A stretch of 34,581 nt of DNA from assembly GCA_002400885.1 (NCBI GenBank), contig NVRM01000017.1:1-34581 (forward strand), in the 5' to 3' direction. A model generated the notes under the pieces. It saw only the letters and a program-made list of their open reading frames with translations, made no database searches and was not told the DNA's origin. Position numbers and translations under genes: made by a program. Shown here in pieces: positions 1-7,032 of the stretch (the first letter of the stretch is position 1; every line of letters begins with the position of its first letter). The stretch comes from Flavobacteriaceae bacterium. GTDB taxonomy: Bacteria; Bacteroidota; Bacteroidia; Flavobacteriales; Flavobacteriaceae.

Positions 1-5
1 CGTCT

Positions 6-1313
6 CTAGCTATGGATGGCTTGTTTGATTAAAAATTCTTTTAAATCTTGATAGGTCTTGATGTTTGTGGCTACTTTTTTCTTGTCAATTACTTCTATGA
101 TTTGTGGAGGTAATTCTAATTTAATACCCAAAACAGGCTCTACCACGTTCGCAAATTTGATGGGATGTGCGGTTTCTAAAAATACGCCTTGTAATGGTTG
201 TTCTTGTAAATATTTTTTAAGCCCTAAATATCCGATGGCTCCATGTGGGTCGGTAACATATCCTGTGGTGTCGTGTATTTTTTTCATGACAGCTCTGGTG
301 GTGTCATCATCAAAAGAATAGGAAGAGATATGTTTGCTTAATTGGTCAAAATCATTATTAAAAACTTCTTGAATTCTGATAAAGTTACTTGGATTTCCTA
401 CATCCATCGCATTAGAAATGGTTTGTTTGGATGCTTGAGGCGTGTATTTTTTTGACTTAAAAAAGTTTGGAACCACATCGTTTATATTACAAGATGCCAC
501 AAATTGATGTACTGGTAAACCTAATTGTTGTGCCATGACTCCTGCACAAATATTTCCAAAATTTCCGCTGGGAACAGAGAAAACCAAGCCTTTGTTTTTA
601 TGTTTTAATTGTTTGTATGCAAAAAAGAAATAAAACATTTGCGGCAACCATCGGGCAACATTTATAGAATTTGCGGAAGTCAAGGTACGCTGGTCAGTAA
701 TTTCAGTATCTAAAAAGGCTGTTTTTACCATTTCTTGACAATCATCAAATACGCCATCTACTTCCAAGGCTACAATGTTTTGACCTAAAGTAGTGAGTTG
801 TTTCTCCTGTACATCACTCACCTTACCGGAGGGGTATAAAATAACAACATCTACTCCTTTTACCCCTAAAAAACCATGTGCCACAGCCCCTCCAGTATCC
901 CCAGAAGTTGCGACTAAAACCGTCACGTTTTCGTCTTTTTTATCCCTGTTAAAATAGCCTAGGCATCGGGCCATAAAGCGGGCTCCTACATCTTTAAAAG
1001 CCATGGTAGGACCATGAAATAATTCCAAGGCATGGATATTGTTTTCCACCTTTACAACCGGGAATTCAAAATTGATGGTTTCTTTAATAATATTTTTTAA
1101 AATTGATGTTGGGATTTCATCTCCTACAAATTGTTCAATCACTTTAAAAGCAATTTCTTCATTGCTGTAATTCTCTATGTTTTTAAAAAAAGCTCGTGGA
1201 AGCGGTGTGATGTTTTGGGGAAAATACAAGCCTCTGTCGGGAGCGATTCCTCGGACAACGGCCTCTTCAAAACTACTTTTATTGTCTTTGTTGTTTAAGC
1301 TGTAGTAATTCAT
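6..1313 (-). CDS. thrC: Threonine synthase
   Basis: 435 residues, the usual size of the E. coli-like threonine synthase class. It makes L-threonine from O-phospho-L-homoserine with pyridoxal phosphate, in the cytoplasm, the last step of the pathway. The N terminus MNYYSLNN and the block RGIAPDRGLYFP are typical of the family. The PLP lysine lies in HGPTMAFKDVGARF (Lys about 107), and SGDTGGAVAHGF (from about residue 138) and PSGNFGNICAG form the phosphate and cofactor loops. It is last in thrA-thrB-thrC, 10 bp after thrB, so almost certainly cotranscribed. Its stop codon lies 5 bp from the window edge, so no terminator can be seen. Family assignment is firm. Confidence 0.96.
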   Translation of the reverse strand: MNYYSLNNKDNKSSFEEAVVRGIAPDRGLYFPQNITPLPRAFFKNIENYSNEEIAFKVIEQFVGDEIPTSILKNIIKETINFEFPVVKVENNIHALELFHGPTMAFKDVGARFMARCLGYFNRDKKDENVTVLVATSGDTGGAVAHGFLGVKGVDVVILYPSGKVSDVQEKQLTTLGQNIVALEVDGVFDDCQEMVKTAFLDTEITDQRTLTSANSINVARWLPQMFYFFFAYKQLKHKNKGLVFSVPSGNFGNICAGVMAQQLGLPVHQFVASCNINDVVPNFFKSKKYTPQASKQTISNAMDVGNPSNFIRIQEVFNNDFDQLSKHISSYSFDDDTTRAVMKKIHDTTGYVTDPHGAIGYLGLKKYLQEQPLQGVFLETAHPIKFANVVEPVLGIKLELPPQIIEVIDKKKVATNIKTYQDLKEFLIKQAIHS

Positions 1314-1323
1314 CCTTTATTTT

Positions 1324-2244
1324 TTATATTATTTTTATCCCTTGTTGATTTATTTTTGATACATGAATGTCAAAATCGATGCCTACATTTTTATAGACAG
1401 ACTTCATCGATGCAGCCACTTTCTCGGCAGTTTCCTCGCCTTTACTCAATGCGAAAATAGAAGGCCCTGAACCTGAAATACCACAGCCCAAAGCGCCTGC
1501 TTTTATGCTGTTACGTTTGACCGTGTCAAAAGCAGGTATTAGGATAGAACGAATAGGTTCTACAATTGTATCGTGCAAAGATCTTCCGATTAATTCGTAA
1601 TCTTCGGTATACAATCCGCTAATCAATCCACCTACATTTGCCCATTGTGTAATGGCATCTTTTAAGAGAACTGTAGATTTTAAAATTTCCCGAGCATCGG
1701 ATGTTTTTACTTCTATTTGTGGATGAATGACCGTGGCGTATAATTGGTCGGGCGTGTGTATTTTAACGATCTCTAAGGGGTCGGTGCTACGTACTAATGT
1801 AAACCCTCCAAATAGGGCAGGAGCTACATTGTCTGCGTGTGCTACACCACTAGCCAGTCGTTCTCCTTCCATTGCGAATTGTACCAATTGTGTGTTGTTA
1901 AAAGGCTTTCCCAGTAATTCATTCATTGCCCAAACGGCACCAGCACTACTCGCGGCACTGCTTCCAATACCACTTCCAGGTTTTATGTTTTTGTAAATTT
2001 CTATTTCAAAGCCATGATCATAATTCAAGGCAGATAAAAAAGCGAGTCCAGCAACACCTGCTACATTTTTATGTGTTTCTAAGGGTAAATCTTGGCCTAC
2101 AATTTTGGTGATTTTAATCCCTTTTTGACTTGTTTTTCTAATGACCATTTCATCACCCACCGTATCCAAGGCGAGTCCTAGGACATCAAAACCACAGGAT
2201 ACGTTTGCGATAGTTGCTGGGGCAAAAATTTTAATACTTTCCAT
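1324..2244 (-). CDS. thrB: Homoserine kinase (GHMP kinase family)
   Basis: 306 residues, normal for ThrB. It phosphorylates L-homoserine with ATP to give the substrate of threonine synthase. The GHMP nucleotide-binding motif PGSGIGSSAASSAGA sits at about residues 89-103. The N-terminal FAPATIANVSCGFDVLGLAL and the C-terminal block GCGISGSGPSIFAL also match homoserine kinases, which separates it from other GHMP kinases such as mevalonate or galactokinase. Its start codon lies 2 bp after the thrA stop and thrC begins 10 bp after its own stop, so the three genes form a tight operon and are probably translationally coupled. Nothing is truncated or unusual. Confidence 0.96.
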   Translation of the reverse strand: MESIKIFAPATIANVSCGFDVLGLALDTVGDEMVIRKTSQKGIKITKIVGQDLPLETHKNVAGVAGLAFLSALNYDHGFEIEIYKNIKPGSGIGSSAASSAGAVWAMNELLGKPFNNTQLVQFAMEGERLASGVAHADNVAPALFGGFTLVRSTDPLEIVKIHTPDQLYATVIHPQIEVKTSDAREILKSTVLLKDAITQWANVGGLISGLYTEDYELIGRSLHDTIVEPIRSILIPAFDTVKRNSIKAGALGCGISGSGPSIFALSKGEETAEKVAASMKSVYKNVGIDFDIHVSKINQQGIKII

Positions 2245-2246
2245 AA

Positions 2247-4694
2247 TTAGTTATTTCCGATTCTAATAATATCTGCAAATAATCCCGCAGCGGTTACATC
2301 TGCTCCGGCTCCGGCTCCTTTTATAATAAGCGGTTGTGTAGGGTACCTGTCTGTAAAGAATAGTACAATATTGTCACTTCCATCTAAATTATAAAATGGA
2401 TGGTCGCTCCCTACAGATTGTAAACTCACATTGGCCTTTCCATCTTTAAATTCTGCCACGTACTTTAAGCGTTCATTTTTAGCGGAAGCAGTTGCGAAAA
2501 TAGCATTGTAATGTTCGGGCTCTGATTGTAAACTTTGGTAAAAATCTTCGATACTATCCGCTTTTAATCCTTTGGGCCCTAAAAAGGTTTTATTTTGGAT
2601 CTCATCCAATTCCATGTTATAACCACTTTCTCGTGCAAGGATTAATATCTTTCGGGCCACGTCTACACCACTTAAATCTATACGTGGGTCTGGCTCCGTA
2701 TATCCTTCTACTCCAGCTTGTTTTACAACATCATAAAAGGTAGCATCGGTATTGAAATTATTAAAAATAAAATTTAAACTTCCAGAGAGTACGGCCTGAA
2801 TTTTTCGAACTCGATCTCCAGAATCGATTAGGTTATTTAAGGTGTTTATAATGGGAAGCCCGGCACCAACATTGGTTTCAAATAAAAATGGTGCATTGTA
2901 TTTTTTAGACAAACGCTTTAAGTTTTTATAACTCGAATAGTCGGAAGAACAGGCTATTTTATTACAAGTTACTACGGCCACACTCTCTTTTAAATACTGT
3001 GCGTATACTGTAGAAACAGTGGCGTTGGCGGTATTGTCTACAAAAATGCTGTCTTGTAAATTGAGGCTTGTGACTTGCTGGTGAAAGTCTTCCAAGCTAA
3101 AAGGGACTTCAGAGGTATCCAATTGTTGTTGCCATGTAGCAAGGTTAATTCCATCATCGTCGATCAGCATTTTTCGAGAATTAGCCATTCCGACAATTCG
3201 AATATTTAACTGTAAATTATCGACTAAATAATCATGTTGTTGTGCTATTTGTTCAATCAATTTTCCTCCTACATTTCCAACACCCACTATAAATAAATTG
3301 AGTTGCTTGGTTTGATTTTCAAAGAAGGTATTGTGCAAAGCGTTCAATGCTTTTTTAATGTCTTTATGGGCAATTACCGCTGAGATGTTTTTTTCTGAGG
3401 CTCCCTGTGCAATGGCACGTATATTTACATTGTTTTTTCCTAAGGTACTGAACATTTTCCCACTTATTCCTTGGTGATTTTTCATGTTTTCACCCACCAA
3501 TGCAATGATCGCATTGTCCTTTTCTATCAATAAAGGAGCTAACTTATGCTGGTCTATTTCATATTCAAAAGTGGTATCTACTACTTTTTTTGCCTTTTCG
3601 GCCTCCTTGGAATCAATAGAAAAACAAATCGAATGCTCCGATGAGGCTTGGGTAATTAAAGACACATTTATTTTATTCAAATACAAGGCCTCAAAAAGTC
3701 GGTTAGAAAAACCGGGAATACCGATCATGCCGCTTCCTTCCAAAGTGGCAATGCACATGTTATCGATATGACTAATTCCTTTAATCGGATTTGTGTTTTT
3801 CGAAACTTTAGAAATGATGGTTCCATCGTCAGCGGGTGCAAATGTATTTTTGATGCAGATCGGGATTTCTTTTTCCAATACCGGTTGAATGGTAGGAGGG
3901 TACAAGACCTTGGCTCCAAAATGAGACAATTCCATGGCTTCTTGATACGAAATACTCGCAATAGGAAACGCCTGTTTTACCAAGTTAGGATTGGCAGTGT
4001 ACATCCCGCTTACATCGGTCCATATTTCCAAGGCGCTTACGTCCAGAGCAGCGGCTATAATGGCAGCCGTATAATCTGAGCCTCCTCTTCCTAAAGTGGA
4101 AACTTCGCCGTTTTCTGTGGAAGAAACAAAGCCGGGTAATAATACAATGTCGGCTGTTTGAGTTTCAAAATAGCTAATTATTTTTTTATTTGTCAATTTA
4201 GGAAGCACGCTGGCGTTTCCAAAATTAGCATCGGTTACAATAAGTTCTTGAGTGTTTTTTCGTGTCGCATTTAAATCAGTAGATTTCATGCCTTCTGTGA
4301 TGATATACGAAGACAATAATTCACCAAAACTTACAATTCTATCCGTAGTTTTGTCTGTTAATTCATGAATTAAATAGACACCCTCTAAAATGCTATCCAG
4401 TTGGTTGAGCATTTTTTTAACCTGACCTAAAATACCGCTTTGAGATTTGATAGGGATGAGGTTACGAATAATAACGAGGTGTATGTTTTCTATTTCTTTA
4501 AGGCTATTTAAATAGGAGTCATCTCCTTTAGCCGCAGTATGTGCAGTTTTTAATAATAAATCGGTGACACCTCCTACGGCTGAAACTACGACGACTACTT
4601 TCTGATTGTAAACACTTTCTTTTACAATTTGTATGACTCTTTGGATACTTTCTGATGATTTAACGGAAGATCCTCCAAACTTTAAAACTTTCAT
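2247..4694 (-). CDS. thrA: Bifunctional aspartokinase / homoserine dehydrogenase
   Basis: 815 residues, the length of ThrA/MetL-type fusions. The N-terminal aspartokinase domain starts with MKVLKFGGSSV and carries the GELLSSYI and GRGGSDYTAA motifs. A central regulatory region (about residues 310-460) has ACT-like stretches, including MIGIPGFSNRLFEAL and the GKNNVNIRAIAQGASEKN block that binds effector amino acid in relatives. The C-terminal homoserine dehydrogenase begins near residue 465 with the NAD(P)-binding FIVGVGNVGGKLIEQ and has NKIACSSDY, NVGAGLPI and the catalytic-region EGYTEPDPRIDLSG. It catalyses the first and third steps from aspartate to threonine. It is the first gene of the operon; ATG 4694 follows about 100 nt of leader after a candidate leader peptide. 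Feedback inhibition by threonine is likely by family. Confidence 0.97.
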   Translation of the reverse strand: MKVLKFGGSSVKSSESIQRVIQIVKESVYNQKVVVVVSAVGGVTDLLLKTAHTAAKGDDSYLNSLKEIENIHLVIIRNLIPIKSQSGILGQVKKMLNQLDSILEGVYLIHELTDKTTDRIVSFGELLSSYIITEGMKSTDLNATRKNTQELIVTDANFGNASVLPKLTNKKIISYFETQTADIVLLPGFVSSTENGEVSTLGRGGSDYTAAIIAAALDVSALEIWTDVSGMYTANPNLVKQAFPIASISYQEAMELSHFGAKVLYPPTIQPVLEKEIPICIKNTFAPADDGTIISKVSKNTNPIKGISHIDNMCIATLEGSGMIGIPGFSNRLFEALYLNKINVSLITQASSEHSICFSIDSKEAEKAKKVVDTTFEYEIDQHKLAPLLIEKDNAIIALVGENMKNHQGISGKMFSTLGKNNVNIRAIAQGASEKNISAVIAHKDIKKALNALHNTFFENQTKQLNLFIVGVGNVGGKLIEQIAQQHDYLVDNLQLNIRIVGMANSRKMLIDDDGINLATWQQQLDTSEVPFSLEDFHQQVTSLNLQDSIFVDNTANATVSTVYAQYLKESVAVVTCNKIACSSDYSSYKNLKRLSKKYNAPFLFETNVGAGLPIINTLNNLIDSGDRVRKIQAVLSGSLNFIFNNFNTDATFYDVVKQAGVEGYTEPDPRIDLSGVDVARKILILARESGYNMELDEIQNKTFLGPKGLKADSIEDFYQSLQSEPEHYNAIFATASAKNERLKYVAEFKDGKANVSLQSVGSDHPFYNLDGSDNIVLFFTDRYPTQPLIIKGAGAGADVTAAGLFADIIRIGNN

Positions 4695-4779
4695 ATTTGA
4701 TTTTTTATAAAAATAACTAATTGAGATGTGTTATTCCATTGTTTTTTTTAGAAAACGGAATAGTAAAACGGACGAATAT

Positions 4780-4803
4780 GTAAAAATGAAACCCCTAAGG
4801 GGT
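4780..4803 (-). terminator. Hairpin with U-rich tail in the thr leader
   Basis: On the - strand ACCCC-TTA-GGGGT (4803-4791) is a perfect 5-bp stem with a 3-nt loop, followed by TTTCATTTTTA. It overlaps the stop codon of the candidate leader peptide. It could be the attenuator terminator, but the stem is short and a ribosome sitting at the stop codon would cover it, unlike the classic layout. Confidence 0.35.
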
Positions 4804-4887
4804 AATGGTGCCAGTAATAATCATAGAAATACACGTTACACGAGTAACGATGGTTGTAGAGTTTGTATTTCTTTTAGTTGATTGCAC
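4795..4887 (-). promoter_or_regulatory. Candidate Thr/Ile-rich leader peptide upstream of thrA
   Basis: On the - strand an open frame reads GTG (4887) to TAG (4795), 30 codons. Its second half reads TTIVTRVTCISMIITGTITP: seven Thr and five Ile codons in 20, plus Cys, Ser and Met. This resembles the E. coli thrL leader in composition. The stop codon lies inside a perfect hairpin (4791-4803). The start is uncertain: GTG 4887 falls near the predicted transcription start, so translation may be leaderless or may begin at the in-frame ATG 4824, giving a nine-residue peptide MIITGTITP. Transcription attenuation by Thr/Ile supply is inferred, not shown. Confidence 0.5.
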
Positions 4888-4891
4888 CTAA

Positions 4892-4920
4892 CAAATGTAT
4901 ATATTTTTATGATACGACAA
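4892..4920 (-). promoter_or_regulatory. Predicted thr operon promoter
   Basis: On the - strand, TTG (4920-4918), 18 bp, then TACATTTG (4899-4892), an exact match to the Bacteroidetes -7 consensus TAnnTTTG with a -33 TTG. The predicted start of transcription is about 4886, giving a leader of roughly 190 nt before thrA, enough for an attenuator. Confidence 0.55.
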
Positions 4921-5277
4921 TGGTTTGTGTTGTTTTTTATGATTATTTATTTTTACAGCTAAATCGATTGTGTTATATATTGCAATAATGCTATTTTGTT
5001 GGTGATTTGCTAAAAAACAATATTGAGTGCGTACTTTGAGATCGCTGTAAGCTGGTAGTAATGTTAGATTACGTGGTTTGTTGTAAGTCATATTATTACA
5101 TAAATGTTCTTTCAATGATGCCTCAACTATTTCATTTTTACAGAAAAAACTTTTGCTAGGGTATCATGAATACACTTGAATTTTAATTTGAAGATTTTTA
5201 AACTTGACGTTTTTCAAAATATAGATAGATAACATGTGTTGTAATTTATTACCTTTAACCAAATTAAAAATTCTTTT
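4921..5277. other. Intergenic region between divergent thrA and nhaC
   Basis: About 360 bp with no supported gene. A weak reading frame of 75 codons on the - strand runs through it and ends at 4888, but its composition is not protein-like. An isolated AATCGATT palindrome is at 4962-4969. No full TTG/TAnnTTTG promoter for nhaC was found; the best -7-like string is TACCTTTA at 5250-5257, without a correctly spaced TTG. Confidence 0.5.
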
Positions 5278-6753
5278 ATGGAATACGGATTTCTTTCAGT
5301 TATACCCCCAATAGTTGCTATTATTTTGGCATTAAGAACCAAACAGGTCTATATAGCGTTGTTATTTGGTATCTGGTTTTCTTGGCTAATTATTAAAGGA
5401 TGGCATCCTTTAGATGGTACTTTAGCAATGATTGAAGCATTGGTAAATGTTTTTCAATCAAAAGGAAATACAAGAACAATCATGTTTAGTGCCTTGGTGG
5501 GTGCGCTGTTAATTTTTATTCAATATTCTAGAGGAGTCGAAGGTTTTATCAATATTATAAACAAAGTATTGGTGAAACTTGAAAATAAAAAAAGTGGTTA
5601 TAGTAGAGTCATGGTACAAGTTTTAGCGACAGTAACTGGTTTGTTGTTGTTTGTAGAAACAAGTATTAGTTCTTTAACTGTGGGTACTTTATACAGACCT
5701 ATTTTTGATAAGTTAGGAATACCAAGAGAAAAGTTAGCGTATATAGCTGATTCTAGTTCTGCACCATCTTCAATTCTAATGCCGTTTAATGCTTGGGGAG
5801 CCTTTATTATGGGGCTATTATTAACGCAAGGAATAGACCGTCCTTTTGCAGTGATGATTGCTTCTATAAAATATAATTTTTATCCTTTATTAGCGATTTT
5901 AATTCTCTTTATCGTCATTTTAAGTAAAAGGGATTTTGGTCCCATGAAAAAAGCTGAAAAAAGAACCAGAGAAACAGGTGCTTTAATGAACCCAAATGCG
6001 AAACCACTGGTTTCCGACGAGATAACTTCCTTTCCGCCAAAAGAGGGGATAGAAGCCAAAGCGTATAACATGATTGTACCGCTTTTAGTCATGGTTTTTA
6101 TGATGCCAATAAATTTAATTTATACAGGTTGGGGAGCTGTAAAAGGTGCCTCTTCATTTATAAATCACGCTTCAGAAGCAATAGGGAAAGGCTCTGGATC
6201 ATCCTCGGTTTTATATGCTGTAATTGCGGCATTATTAGTGGCTATGATCATGTATTTTATACAAGGAATTATGAAACCAAAAGAAGCCGTACACTTAACG
6301 TTAAAAGGGATTAGTGAATTAATGCCTTTGGCCTTGTTAATGTTGTTGGCTTTTGCAATTGGGGATGCTTGTAAAGAATTGCAAACAGGAATTTATGTGG
6401 CAAATGTCACGAAAGACTGGTTGTCACCTGAATTATTACCCGCCGTAGTTTTTCTCATTAGTTCTTTTATTGCATTTTCTACAGGAACTTCCTGGGGAAC
6501 ATTTGCTATTATGTTGGCGATTTCGGTACCAATGGCAAATATGCACGGTGCAGATATTACCATTGTTGTGGCAGCTACTTTAGGTGGTGGGATTTTTGGA
6601 GATCATTGTTCACCCATTTCAGATACTTCTATTATCTCTTCCATGGCTTCTGCAAGTGATCATATAGATCATGTAAAAACACAATTACCATATGCTATAA
6701 TTGGAGGGGTAATTACGACCGTTTTGTATTTGATTCTTGGTTTTTTTGGGTAG
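5278..6753 (+). CDS. nhaC: NhaC-family Na+/H+ antiporter
   Basis: 491 residues with about a dozen hydrophobic segments, the normal size for NhaC/IT-superfamily transporters. It would exchange Na+ for H+ across the inner membrane, serving sodium and pH balance. Diagnostic blocks are VETSISSLTVGTLYRPI, ADSSSAPSSILMPFNAWGA and the strongly conserved GGGIFGDHCSPISDTSIISS followed by ASDHIDHVKTQLPYA near the C terminus. A hydrophilic loop lies at about residues 220-262. Relatives labelled NhaC include antiporters for malate/lactate (MleN-like), so the exact substrate is not certain. It is a single gene; its TAG stop is also the first three bases of a repeat cluster that fills the gap to the next, convergent gene. 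Confidence 0.9.
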   Translation: MEYGFLSVIPPIVAIILALRTKQVYIALLFGIWFSWLIIKGWHPLDGTLAMIEALVNVFQSKGNTRTIMFSALVGALLIFIQYSRGVEGFINIINKVLVKLENKKSGYSRVMVQVLATVTGLLLFVETSISSLTVGTLYRPIFDKLGIPREKLAYIADSSSAPSSILMPFNAWGAFIMGLLLTQGIDRPFAVMIASIKYNFYPLLAILILFIVILSKRDFGPMKKAEKRTRETGALMNPNAKPLVSDEITSFPPKEGIEAKAYNMIVPLLVMVFMMPINLIYTGWGAVKGASSFINHASEAIGKGSGSSSVLYAVIAALLVAMIMYFIQGIMKPKEAVHLTLKGISELMPLALLMLLAFAIGDACKELQTGIYVANVTKDWLSPELLPAVVFLISSFIAFSTGTSWGTFAIMLAISVPMANMHGADITIVVAATLGGGIFGDHCSPISDTSIISSMASASDHIDHVKTQLPYAIIGGVITTVLYLILGFFG

Positions 6754-7025
6754 GACTTCGCGCTGTTTTGGATAGGACTTTGCACTGTTTTGGATAGGAC
6801 GTAGGAGTTAGGAACCAAGACATAGGACTTCCTGTTGTTGTGTATAGAAAGAAGGCCTCTGGAGCCAAGAATCAAGACATAGGACTTCCTATTGTTGTGT
6901 ATAGGAAGAGGGAGTCAAGAACCAAGATAAAGGACTAGTTAGTAGCAGGATTTCAGTCACTAGTTATCAGTCACCATTTACCGATAAGCTGTCCTGTGTC
7001 CTATGTCCAGCAGTCTTACGTCCTT
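6751..7025. repeat. TAGGAC-type repeat cluster between convergent genes
   Basis: A non-coding patch built from short related units. A 22-bp unit (TAGGACTTcGCgCTGTTTTGGA) occurs twice in tandem at 6751-6772 and 6773-6794. A 43-bp unit occurs at 6813-6855 and 6870-6912 with four mismatches, 57 bp apart; both contain GACATAGGACTTCCT. The inverse, GTCCTATGTCC, is at 6998-7008, next to TCTTACGTCC (7013-7022), the complement of GGACGTAGGA (6797-6806). The patch therefore has an overall inverted-repeat character. It starts exactly at the nhaC stop codon and ends at the stop of the AsmA-like gene. It may act in transcription termination or be a decayed mobile repeat. Confidence 0.75.
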
Positions 7026-7032
7026 TTAACAG

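Noticed and set aside
2822-2829. AATCGATT as a regulon-wide operator core
   Set aside because: The same 8-mer occurs inside thrA here and at 4962-4969, so it is too common in this AT-rich DNA to link operons by itself.
4888-5115. 75-codon - strand frame upstream of the thr leader
   Set aside because: Composition and codon use do not look like protein, it overlaps the predicted thr promoter, and no family is evident.
6751-7025. CRISPR array
   Set aside because: Repeats are adjacent, unequal and partly inverted, with no regular unique spacers and no cas genes.
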